Part shown: positions 12,955 to 22,904 of the stretch, one piece after another
Position numbering within the stretch: position 1 is the stretch's first letter
Layout of the letters: every line of letters starts with the position of its first letter
NCBI RefSeq assembly: GCF_905220365.1
Contig: NC_061138.1
Span: forward strand, 13,035,814-13,099,813
Reading direction: 5' to 3'
DNA from: Vanessa cardui
Lineage: Eukaryota > Arthropoda > Insecta > Lepidoptera > Nymphalidae
Length of the DNA: 64,000 bases
The notes under the pieces: generated by a model
The model's database searches: none
What the model was told of the DNA's origin: nothing
What the model saw: only the letters and a program-made list of their open reading frames with translations
Position numbers and translations under genes: made by a program

Positions 12955-13257
12955 TATGTCACCGTAAGCTTACAAAATTCTTTAGATTACAATCTGTCTT
13001 GTCAGATTATCGATTCCAATTATGAATATGATTGCAATTTAACGCATTATTTTTCGCTATATTATAATCTATCGAAGTTAAACTGTTATATAACAATCTG
13101 TCTCGCGTCAAATTGTCAACTGTCGAAAGCTCTTCCTGATTGGCCGATCTTATTGTAAAATCGACCAATCATATGTCACCGTTATTATTCGGTAGTAGTA
13201 TTAATCTGTACATCTCAGATTATAATCTAAAGAATTTTGTAATCTTACAGTGACATA
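12955..13257. mobile_element. MITE with about 40-bp terminal inverted repeats and TA target duplication
   Basis: The ends are inverted copies of each other. The left begins TATGTCACCGTAAGCTTAC, and the right, read on the opposite strand, begins TATGTCACTGTAAGATTAC. Similarity continues for about 40 bases with three differences. TA dinucleotides flank both ends (12953-12954 and 13258-13259), as expected of Tc1/mariner-type integration. The 303-bp interior has no open frame. It is a non-autonomous element whose mobilising transposase is unknown. The different TIR makes the mariner at 16562 an unlikely source. Confidence 0.85.
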
Positions 13258-13772
13258 TACAATACATGAATAAGATATATAAGTCATGTTAATAGTCGTT
13301 TACGTCAGTACCTTACGACAGGTGATCGGTAGTCTCTTTAAACATGCGTTGGACATATCAAATTACGTTTCAAATAATCTCCTAATTATCGAAGCTATCA
13401 GATCGCTTTTGTACTCCTTACTCAAACAACCTTTATACCTCATAATTGAATTCTTTGAAGTGTATTACATGATTATAATGTTCTATATTCGTTGAATTAT
13501 AATATCGCGATACTTTAGAATACTCGCTTAAGTATAGTTTTTTTATGAATAGTTTTAAAAAGAACATATTAGACAGCTGAACAAACTACGACATTAAAAA
13601 TGTCTGGGGTCCTTGAAACCGCAACTTTCGGTAAAGGTTCTAACCGCTTGACGGTATCAGATTATTTACTGTGTAGCATGTATTATTAAATGTTTACTTA
13701 AGTATTTGATTTTATTAAAATGCATACGATACGACTTGGGAACCTTCAAGAAAAGAGAGTACTCATTTCTTA

Positions 13773-13887
13773 AAGGCCGGTAACGCACCTGCAAGCCCCC
13801 TGGTATCGTAGACGTCCAAGAGCGGTGATAGTCACTTTCCATCAGGTGAGCCTCCTGCTCGTTTGCCACATATCTCATAAAAAAACA
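13773..13887 (+). repeat. Dispersed lepidopteran-type repeat (family F)
   Basis: The segment runs from 'aaaggccggtaacgcacctg' through 'gagcggtgatagtcac' and 'catcaggtgagcctcctgc' to an A-run. From general knowledge of lepidopteran genomes this arrangement is a common interspersed element. Its 'catcaggtg' end resembles that of the C-type repeats in this window. Only one copy is seen here. Confidence 0.55.
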
Positions 13888-13984
13888 GTCGAAGGGATAA
13901 CAAGTAAATGAGTTCAATATCTATATAGATTTTTAAATAAATATGATTATTTTTAATATCACAGTTATTTAATAAGGGACATTA

Positions 13985-14874
13985 ATCTAGCTCCGCCAAA
14001 TAAAAATAAAAAAACGTGGTAGATATCCCATAATATATAACTGTAAGATCTACAAAGAAATACACCTTTAGATATCTTTTTTACTCAGTGACAATAATTA
14101 CGGCCTTTCATCACGCCTTGATTTTCTTACGATTGGATATAATTTTCAATAACTTCATAGTCCTAATCAAACTGAAGCATGAGATTGTATTTCAATGGAA
14201 TGTATGTAGAAGAGAGAATCGTAATTCAATAAAATGTTCTCATAAGGCATATTTCACCCCTACATGGCGTATCGTATCAAAGCCTCTACGTAATCCATAC
14301 TCAGGGAAAAATAGGTTAATTTGAAAATTTCGCACATATTTTTTGTTTATATATTTATGATGATAATGCTATTTTTATACGTCTGCTTACTTGTTATTTA
14401 TAATACCGTACTTGAAATTCAATCGTCAATCTAAATTTATAATGATTGAAACCTGTAATTTCAGCTACTTACATTTTATTATTTTGTATCTTCTGTACAT
14501 GTAGTAAATTTATTGAAGTAAATTTATTTAAAATAAACAAATTTGGAGTGTCTGTTTGTAATAATAAATATTTTTATACTAAATGCATATGTATGTATAC
14601 ACGGTACATGTACCAAGGTTTTTTTTTAAATTTTGTCTGTCTTTTTGTCTGTTTGTTCCGGCTTCTCTCAGGAACGGCTGAATGTCAAAATTGACGGAAC
14701 TTTCACTGACAGAAAGCTGATTTAATATTGAGTAACTTAGCTTATCACAAAATATTTTTGTTTAATACAAACTCGCTCAATGTCGCACAGCTCTATATTA
14801 AATTTTGTACCTTCTCCGTTTTAATGTCTTTTTAAGTTAGTCATTACAAAAGCAGGCTTTTTATTTATTAGTAG
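13985..14874. other. Non-coding stretch
   Basis: It opens with a short copy of the repeat also found at 1211 and 3752. Nothing else is recognisable. The open frames at 14088-14324 and 14446-14694 are AT-rich and unsupported. Confidence 0.4.
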
Positions 14875-15184
14875 GGAGCTGAGATGGCCCAGTGGTTAGA
14901 ACGCGTGCATCTTGACCGATGATTGCGGGTTCAAACCCAGGCAAGCACCACTATATCTATGTGCTTAATTTGTGTTTATAATTCATCTCGTGCTCGGCGG
15001 TGAAGGAAAACATCGAGAGGTAACCTGCATGTGTCTAATTTCATCGAAATTCTGCCACATGTGCGTTCCACCAACCCGCATTGAAATAGCGTGGTGGAAT
15101 ATGTTCCAAACCCTATCCATAATGGAAGAGGAGGCCTCCCAGAAGTGGGAAATTTACAGACTGTTACTTTACTTTACTTATTTA
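14875..15184 (+). repeat. tRNA-derived SINE (family A), best-preserved copy
   Basis: It has a clear polymerase III A-box region ('gagatggcccagtggttag') and B box ('gggttcaaaccc'), then 'gcaagcaccac', 'gtgtttataattcatctcg' and 'accaacccgcattgaaatag'. The body closes with 'agaagtgggaaatttacag' and ends in a 'ctttacttta' tail. The head resembles a tRNA. The body and tail match the copies at 2011 and 6967. The open frame 14972-15253 lies within it and is not a gene. Confidence 0.85.
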
Positions 15185-16330
15185 TTAGTACATATATTTT
15201 GGAATACTCTGAATTTCATTAAAGACGCATGTAATTATAATGGAAGCAATTGAAAGTTTAATAGCCCATAGTCATTCAATTCGATTACATATTTCCACTA
15301 CAAATAATGTAAAAGTGTCTTGGAATACTTTCGTTATATTTCAAATATTCCAATACTAAAATTTGTACATGCCTTTTGTGAATAATGTAGCATTCATGAT
15401 TCGATACAATGCAATTTTATATACTGAAATATCAAAGACGTATTTAATGTGATCGTAGCACGGCTACGAAGCTTGTAGAGGGTCTACGTCGTTGCACTGT
15501 TATGCATGGCAGCCATATGTTACCAAGTTTTAATAGAAATATTTTATGGTTTATATTGTTCGTGGATATTTTTATAAACGCAAGGTTTATACCTACATGT
15601 TTATTAATATTATAAAATTGAAGTTTAGTTAATTAATTAGATTCTTTGTTTGTTTATTTCAAATACAAAATAATAAAATAATTTGTAAAAACATTTATCA
15701 CGGAAGGCTATATATCATCATGACAAATTAAAAAGGCAAATTAGAGCGGAGTATCAACGAAAATGTTCTTTCGACAGGTTTCGTTGGGTATGCACAACAG
15801 TTAAAGAAATCAAAATCAAAATAAACTTTATTCAAGTAGGCTTTTATAAGCACTTTTGAATCGTCATTTTACAATTAAGTGAAGCTACCACCGGTTTCAA
15901 GTTTCACAATAGTTATGTAATTTCACTTAATCCGTAAGAAGCCGAGTCAGGTCTAGCAGCTTGTATCGTATAAAAAGGTCAAATCTTGGAACGGAATTTT
16001 TAAATAGATTTTATACACTTGTAATATTCGTTAAAGTATAAAAAAGTTGAGAGAACCTTGTTTTTAAAAACTTTTCATTACAATATCAACCTATTTCTAT
16101 TTTAACTAGAATTTTATATCTAAAACAAAAGTAAGTAAACATGAATACTAAATGAACTTCGCAGACAGAATTGCAAACATCCTTAGCTTGTACTGCTTCA
16201 AAGCAAAGTAATTACTATTCCTCAAACAAGATGAAAATATTCATATTTTCATCGAAATAAAATTATATTGTTCCAGTGAGCGTTAAAAGCAAAGAATGTA
16301 GTTTATAAATAGTTAAGTGATTATAATCTT
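15185..16330. other. Non-coding stretch with a partial family D repeat
   Basis: A truncated D-type repeat lies at about 15808-15900 ('aaaataaactttattcaagt', then 'gtgaagctaccaccggttt'). No gene is supported. Confidence 0.45.
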
Positions 16331-16335
16331 AGATG

Positions 16336-16365
16336 TATAAAAGCAGCGTTACTTGACGCGACAGT
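16336..16365 (+). promoter_or_regulatory. Candidate TATA/initiator core promoter
   Basis: TATAAAAG at 16336-16343 is followed, 27 bases after its first T, by an initiator-like CAGTTC at 16362-16367. That is the classical insect spacing. No coding exon is visible in the 200 bases before the mariner element begins, so any transcript would start with a non-coding exon. The mariner insertion would now lie in its transcribed region. Support is motif-based only. Confidence 0.3.
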
Positions 16366-16561
16366 TCATTAAAACTTCGCGGTCGAGACAAGTTTTTGAG
16401 CTTTCAACTTTTACGTTCGTCTTGCTTGTCGGAGATTTTAAACTAGACGATAGCGGTACAAGTTGCGGTATTAACGGAAATAATAATAAATGCAACGCAA
16501 CAGTAATTATTTTTCAAGATAAAAAGTTACAGCTGTGTTGAAATAATTTCAGTTTAATTTA

Positions 16562-17815
16562 TTAGGTTGGGGAAAAAGTCTTTTCGCATATAGTATGTAT
16601 GAACTTGTAATAAAATCTCTTTGGCTATACCATTTGTATCTGGCTGGTTTTGGTATCATTAAAAAGTTTTAATTTTAAAGAAGGCACTTCCAAATTCAAA
16701 TTAGGAATTTGTGTGATTTTCATTTGTTTTTGTTGTTGTTAAAATGAGTGAATCTAAAGAAGAAATTCGATACATTTTAAAATTTTACTATAAAAGAGGT
16801 AAAAATGCAACTCAAGCCGCGAAAAAAATTTGTGATGTTTATGGACCTAATGCAGTATCTGTGAGAGCAGCGCAAGTTTGGTTTAAGCGTTTTCAAGCCG
16901 GAAATTTTGATATCAAAGATGCATCTCGCTCTGGTCGCCCTGTTACGGACAAAATTGATGCCATTTTTAAAAAAGTGGAGCAAGATCGGCATATTAGTAG
17001 TTACGATGTAGCTGAAGAACTGGCAATTGGCAACCACAAAACGGTTTTGCCTCATTTGAATAAAGCTGGGTACACAAAAAAGCTCGATATATGGGTGCCT
17101 CATGAACTCACTGAAAGAAATACGACGACGTAATGAAACCGAACCATTTTTGAAGAAGCTGATAACTGGTGATGAAAAGTGGATCACATACGACAAGAAC
17201 GTGCGAAAAAGATCGTCGTCAAAGGCCGGTCAAGCTTCACAGACTGTGGCAAAACCCGGATTAACTCGCAACAAGGTAATGCTGTGTGTATGGTGGGATT
17301 GGAAGGGCATCATTCATTATGAGCTGTTACCGCCCGGCAGGACCATCGATTCAGAACTGTATTGCGAACAATTGATGAGATTGAAGCAAGAAATTGAGAG
17401 AAAGCGGCCAGAATTGATCAACAGAAGGGGTGTGGTTTTTCACCATGACAACGCTAGACCTCACACATCTTTAGCCACTCAACAAAAATTACGAGAGTTT
17501 GGCTGGGAGGTATTAATGCATCCGCCGTATAGTCCTGACCTTGCACCTTCAGATTTTCATCTGTTTCGGTCTCTGCAGAATCCTTAGGCAGTGTCAGGTT
17601 AACATCACGAGAGGACTGCCAAAACCACTTGTCGCAGTTTTTCGATCAGAAGCCCCAAAATTTTTACAGCAATGGGATCATGTCACTACCAACAAGATAG
17701 CAAAAAGTTATGGAACAAAATGGCACCTACATACTTTAGTCAAATGTAAATAAACTATAAAAAAAACTTTTGGCATTTTCATATAAAATACGAAGAAACT
17801 TTTTCCCCAACCTAT
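16562..17815 (+). mobile_element. mariner (DD34D) transposon, decayed copy
   Basis: The 1,254-bp element is flanked by TA duplications (16560-16561 and 17816-17817). Its terminal inverted repeats share 'GGTTGGGGAAAAAGT' and diverge gradually inward; the outermost bases are TTA on the left and ATA on the right. Length and ends are those of a mariner-family element. It carries one transposase gene broken by frame changes (see the pseudogene entry), so this copy cannot move on its own. It lies in the gene-poor left arm, about 200 bp downstream of a candidate core promoter. Confidence 0.93.
16744..17753 (+). pseudogene. mariner transposase pseudogene
   Basis: The frame starts at ATG 16744. Residues 1-110 form the paired-like helix-turn-helix DNA-binding region (RAAQVWFKRFQAGNFDIKD, then SRSGRP and VPHELTE), typical of mariner transposases. 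The frame then breaks: the N-terminal part stops at 17133, and the catalytic part continues in another frame from about 17110. An apparent deletion has removed the linker usually found between HELTE and NETEPFL. All three catalytic aspartates remain: ITGDEKW, HHDNARPH and SPDLAPSDFH, with 34 residues between the second and third (DD34D). A second break after FHLFRSLQN at about 17580 moves the C-terminus to a third frame, ending near 17750. The full-length family protein is about 345-350 residues. Confidence 0.9.
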
Positions 17816-17817
17816 TA

Positions 17818-20207
17818 TAACTCACTTCAGCAATCTAATATATTTGTAATCTACTGAACTTAGAACTAACAATTAAATTGTGGCTCATTTTATGTGATGT
17901 ATGTATAATTATTCTTTAAAATATTCCAAACAAATTTATCGGGAATAGTTACATAATATGTAATTTTTATATCATTTCAATTAATCAAATACATATATAA
18001 GATGATTTTTTATTACTTCCCTTTATTGAACGCATTTGTTAATTAGAAACTCATTTAGTTAGCTTCCTGAACACGACGAAAATATCTAAGGTAAATTGCG
18101 ATACGAACGCAAGCGAGCCTCGTTGACGTCACACGAAAAAACCAAAACAAAGGTCCATAACGGCCATTTTATATCGCAAAGATAATTGGCAAACTCCTCG
18201 GCGATAACAAGTTTCAGATAAACATTTCAATTGTTATATTTCCTTACCTTTTTAAAAGGGAAATTACTTTTTGGAACAAGAGTAATTTTATAAAAAGCGC
18301 GAGCGGTACGGTAACGTGACACTTTATTGTTTTAAGTAAAAACGTTGCGTCAGAAATGTTACACAACGAAAACTGCCCTTAATTAGACCTTTTCACTTTA
18401 ATTATTGTTTTGCTCTTTATAATTATTATTATCACATCAAGGTATACCTGACCAATGGGATATGATCAGCGCTTTACTTTTTATATAACAACAAATAATA
18501 TATAAGCTTATATGAAAATTATATTACAAGTATTATTAAATAAAATAGTAGTTCATTTAAAGAATTCGTCTGGAATCGTGCGGTAATACTGCTGAAAAAC
18601 TAAAATGAATACTTATAAATTTTAACAACACTATAAAAGTAATAATTAGTTATTTATTTTCTTGGAAATATTGAAAGGATTTGAATCCTTAGTGCTTGAA
18701 GTTTTCTATACGATTGGTAGTAAAGTCCAATAGAGTTATATATACATATGTATTATAACTCTATTAGATATACACATAAGCATCATGTACCTTTTTTCGT
18801 GTCTTATGCTTTCCCAAATATTCACAATATTGTGTTGTAAATTTGTTGGTAGCATTTTCGTGAAGGTTTCTGTTTTTTTACTATCAATGTCCTTTTTGTC
18901 TATATGTCTTGTTTTTGTGTCTAATATTGACTTCATTCTTATCACCAATATAATATTAAATAGAATGATATAACTTGTCTATTAATGATTTCAAATCTAA
19001 GTCTTTTATTGTATTCGGTAAAATATCGTATCGTAAAATGTGAATTGCATGTATTAAAAAATCAAACATGCGATCTGTGCTACAGTCTTGTTTTGCAATA
19101 CTTGTATAGTTTGTATTATATGGGTTGCATGCTAATTTATGAACTACACTACCAATTAACTGCTTGACTTACTGAGAGTTAATTATATTTTAGTTGAAAT
19201 TATTCTTATGAATAATAAAAATGAATACTTGAATATTTTACGCTGTTGTCGATAACAAAGGCGAACAATTTTGGAGCCGGAAGCAGACGAAATAATAATT
19301 TAATTTTAGCGAGTGACACAAACATAATACGTTTACTATGTTCAAGCCAGTTTTTCTATTTTGTTTTTAAAAGAAAAATCATTAATCTTGAATGCAATCA
19401 AATAGATTATGTAAGCGGTCCAGTGCGACGTCACCGAAGCATTTCGCTCGTTCAGCGACCGTTTACAATCAATACTAGTTTATAGTTCCGTTGATACTTC
19501 AATGTGTTCAGTTCTGTCACTATTAGATATTATTTCTTTAACGAATTTAAGTAAGCGAAGTACATAAGGATGTGAACAACATTGTTTTAATAAGCACTTG
19601 AAGAGACCCAGCTTTTACGGTGTTAAAGTACCAACTGAATTTGATTTAGACGTTAGAAGCATACTTCAAATAGTTTATGAGTTATTGTCTCTTTTAATTG
19701 ATGTATATGTACTATATTATGATATGGAAACAATCAATATCGCATAAAGATATAAGCATGTGTATAAATTACCTAATATAACTGTCCACTGTCAATAAGT
19801 AAAATCGATGACTGTCAAAAAAAAGGCATATGTCATGGCTTGTAATAAATTGAATTATTTTATTAAATAAGAGGTGTCATGTTATATAACGTAATTTAAA
19901 AATTAATTAATAACTTATTAATGCGCCACCAATCGTCGCCTGTGTGCGGGGTAAGAAAACACCAGTTGCCATATGGTCTAGGTTTACCAATATTTTATGA
20001 GCGGTAATAGAAACCGCGGTGACCGCAAGCGCTCGTAGTGCAGAGCTTTAATTATCTCGTCGCAAGATCTAGTGAAGTAATTTTTGTGAGGTCCTTTAAA
20101 ATTTGAACTGAGATTTAGTGATTATATTATTTCGATAATCTCTTACATTTCTATATGTTTAATATTATTTCGATTGTTATTAATTTTCCTATGTGTTATA
20201 TGGTTTT
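17818..20207. other. Non-coding stretch with GC-raised islands
   Basis: No gene is supported. At 18061-18345 lies a GC-raised, non-repetitive island holding a CRE-like 'tgacgtcac' and an 'aacaaagg' motif. Similar short islands occur at about 19250-19480 and 19925-20060. An imperfect palindrome, 'aatagagttatatatac' against its complement, lies at about 18729-18768. The frames at 18736-19167 are AT-rich and unsupported. Confidence 0.4.
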
Positions 20208-20434
20208 GACGACCTCCATGGTCGAGTGGTGTGTACACCGGCTTTCATGGGTACGCCACTCTGAGGTCCCGGGTTCGATTCCCGGCCAAGTCGATGTAGA
20301 TTACCATTAGTTTTCTATGTTGTCTTGGGTCTGAGTGTTTGTGGTACCGTCGTCACTTCTGATTTCCATAGCATAAGTGCTTTAGCTACTTACATTGGGA
20401 TTAGAGTAATGTATGTGATGTTGTATATGTTGAT
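20208..20434 (+). repeat. tRNA-derived SINE (family B), best copy
   Basis: The tRNA-like head reads 'catggtcgagtggtgtgtac' and is followed by a strong B box 'gggttcgattcccgg'. The body continues with 'aagtcgatgtagattacc', 'gttgtcttgggtctgagtg', 'catagcataagtgctttag' and 'gattagagtaatgtatg'. It matches the degraded copy at 2682 and the antisense copy in the SMG1 intron at 33266. Confidence 0.85.
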
Positions 20435-22457
20435 CTATGATATAGTCAATCCTAGTTATAGTGTTGTAGAAATAGGGTATTTTCGAAAAATAGAACTTAA
20501 AATAATTTCATTAATAGAATTGATAAAATAATTTTAATATCACTTTCATCATATAATGTATGCACAGACACGTTTCCGTTACAATTTTATTATACTAATA
20601 GCGTTATAATATCGTCAACGTAAGTTATCTACTAAAACGTACATAAAAATATATTAATGTATATACTCAACGTACATTGTATGATGCTTTCGATAACCAC
20701 ATAGTCTGTAAGATCATATGATTAGGAAACGAAAATTTCCATGTATATAAAATTGTAAACACCCGGTGAAGCTCCCACTGCTAGACTGATGCTTTTTTTT
20801 CCTTTTTGATGCGATGTTCGGAGCTTATTTCAACATGTTGTGCTAATGCGGGATGATGGATACGGCTGTAGACATTCACTCAACGTGGTTTCCTTTCAAT
20901 GCTTTCATTCGTCATCGAGAAAGGGAAAAAACAAAATTATTATATGTGCGTAAAAGAAATTTGAACCAACCATCTCCGGCTAATATACACGTCTTCTAAA
21001 TAATAGGTCGTTTCGGTTAGGTCGTTTTGATAATAAAAATATACATATAATACGAAACATGATAGATTTTGATTATAAAGCTAGCGGCATTTTTTTAAAT
21101 GTCATCTATCGATCGATTTTTCTCACGGCCGCTGAAAATTGGTAGTTAATCTGGGTCAATGTACGATACTATTGTTATATATGACCGTCAAACAATTTCT
21201 ATATTATAGTATATAGATAAGGTTTTAGTAGTACAATGGTTAAATAAGTAGCATTATATTTATTATATTTATGCTGCTTCATTTGTCTATTGACTTATTA
21301 GAGCTGCAAGTCGTGTCCCGAATTCAGAGTCCGACCATTAAACCGTTTTTCTTGCATTGTGTCACAATTACAAAAAATACAATACTGCTTGCTCTCTTGA
21401 TTAGCTTTCTTTTAGAAACACTTCAGATTCTTGTTAAGATCTGTGTTTACCGCGACGCCAAAGATTTATTAAAAACAACAACTATCAATATATTTGCAAA
21501 TAACTTTATCTATATTCTGTGAAAAATCTTGACTAAGCACCTCATAATTGAATTTCCGTATAAAAAACAAATGGGATCGTGGGTGTATTTTCGTCTCTAA
21601 CAACTCTGCTGAGCAAAGTAAAGTATCCGTTTTTTCTTCGTACGTTAATTCGAGAAAGTCCAATATTCTCAACATTATATCCAGTAAACAAGTTTCTTCG
21701 ATACGCAGACATCCCCGGGGCGAGGAATCCACGACGCGCCCCCGTTACGTCAGCCCCATCGCTTCGTACACGTGGAATTTTACAATTTCTTCCCTTAACT
21801 TTTACCGACGAAGTTCACGAAAGCCTGCAAGGAATATTAAGTAAAAATAAATGTAACGTAGATCAAGAATAGTTTAAACTTTATACTTTATGATAAACTA
21901 GTATGTATCGAGAGATTTTACGTCATTGAAGTAATGTATGAGCAAAAATATACGTTGTTGTTGTTGGTAAAGTAGATTTCTGTAGAAAAGAAGGATTTCT
22001 AGGTAGTAACCAAAAATAATTTTCAGATATGTTACGTTTCAATATTATTTTTAGTTCGTAGATCCAAATGTTGATAAAATATATTTTTATTAAAAGCACA
22101 CTTTCAATTATTATAAAAATTCTATTAATATTGCTAGTAATAAGTTCAACAAAATACATATAATCAAACAAATTTCATAATGACTGATTTAAATTAATTA
22201 ATTAATATACTTAATAATTAGATAATTACCGATTATAATGATTTAACCCTTTAACTTTAATATGTAAGGACCATATTTACTATTAATGATCAATTAATTA
22301 TTTTTTTTTAATTACATATTTACAATAACTAATTGCACAATTTCTTAATTACCAGTAAAAGTGGAGGGGATCGTCGTATTTATACCATCTGTTTTAGTCA
22401 AAGCTATCATTATCAAATTTGACTTCGATCCGAAAACTCATAAGCTCATAACAAGCC
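20435..22457. other. Mostly non-coding; weak coding candidate at 21564-21872
   Basis: Around 21564-21872 (+) a frame without an internal Met reads through about 100 codons (NPRRAPVTSAPSLR, then ILQFLPLTFTDEV) to a TAG at 21870. A second overlapping frame is also open over much of it, and the opposite strand is open at 21469-21732. I see no acceptor or start codon, so I do not call it a gene. GC-raised sequence at about 21700-21830 may instead be conserved non-coding DNA. The rest is AT-rich without features. Confidence 0.3.
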
Positions 22458-22901
22458 ATGGATCTCCATCTCCATTTGTCATTCGCATTCCGTGCCCTGG
22501 ACCACAAGTGGGGAACTCCCGTCGATCTGGAAACGAATCAAGAAACATCAAGATGCCTCCCAGCCGTGTTAGATACACCCACCACGACTTTCTCATCCGA
22601 GGAGTTTTTAAAGTCGGTTAAAAGACGTAATTTAAATCAAGGCTTTGCAACATCGAAGATAGCTTCCACGGACGATTCAGATTCGAGAAGCCTAAATTCT
22701 ATGAGCACAGATACTATTTCTGATGGCAACACCACGGATGAAAGTGAAGATAATTCTAACAACTCTTTCATCGAAGAGGCAGATTCACTTACTCTTGATT
22801 CTTCCTTATCGGAGAAACGTAAATGGCGGTTAAAGAAGGTTTATAAGCAGTTGAAAAAGAACACTTCTTCACTTGTGAAAAGCAAGTTTTTAAACAGATA
22901 G
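22458..22901 (+). CDS. Putative intronless gene, Ser/Asp-rich protein of 147 residues
   Basis: The ATG at 22458 has a strong start context (GCCATGG), with an in-frame TAA only two codons upstream. It therefore looks like a true first codon and not the middle of an exon. The frame runs to TAG at 22899-22901. The N-terminus (MDLHLHLSFAFRALDHKWG) is moderately hydrophobic. Residues 70-120 are strongly acidic and Ser/Thr-rich (TDDSDSRSLN, TTDESEDNSNN, FIEEADSLTLD). The last 30 residues are basic (KRKWRLKKVYKQLKK). Codon use is less AT-skewed than the flanks. I do not recognise the family. It could be a nuclear or scaffold-like regulator, but that is only composition. If SMG1 extends left of the window, this gene would lie inside its intron. 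Confidence 0.5.
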   Translation: MDLHLHLSFAFRALDHKWGTPVDLETNQETSRCLPAVLDTPTTTFSSEEFLKSVKRRNLNQGFATSKIASTDDSDSRSLNSMSTDTISDGNTTDESEDNSNNSFIEEADSLTLDSSLSEKRKWRLKKVYKQLKKNTSSLVKSKFLNR

Positions 22902-22904
22902 CAA

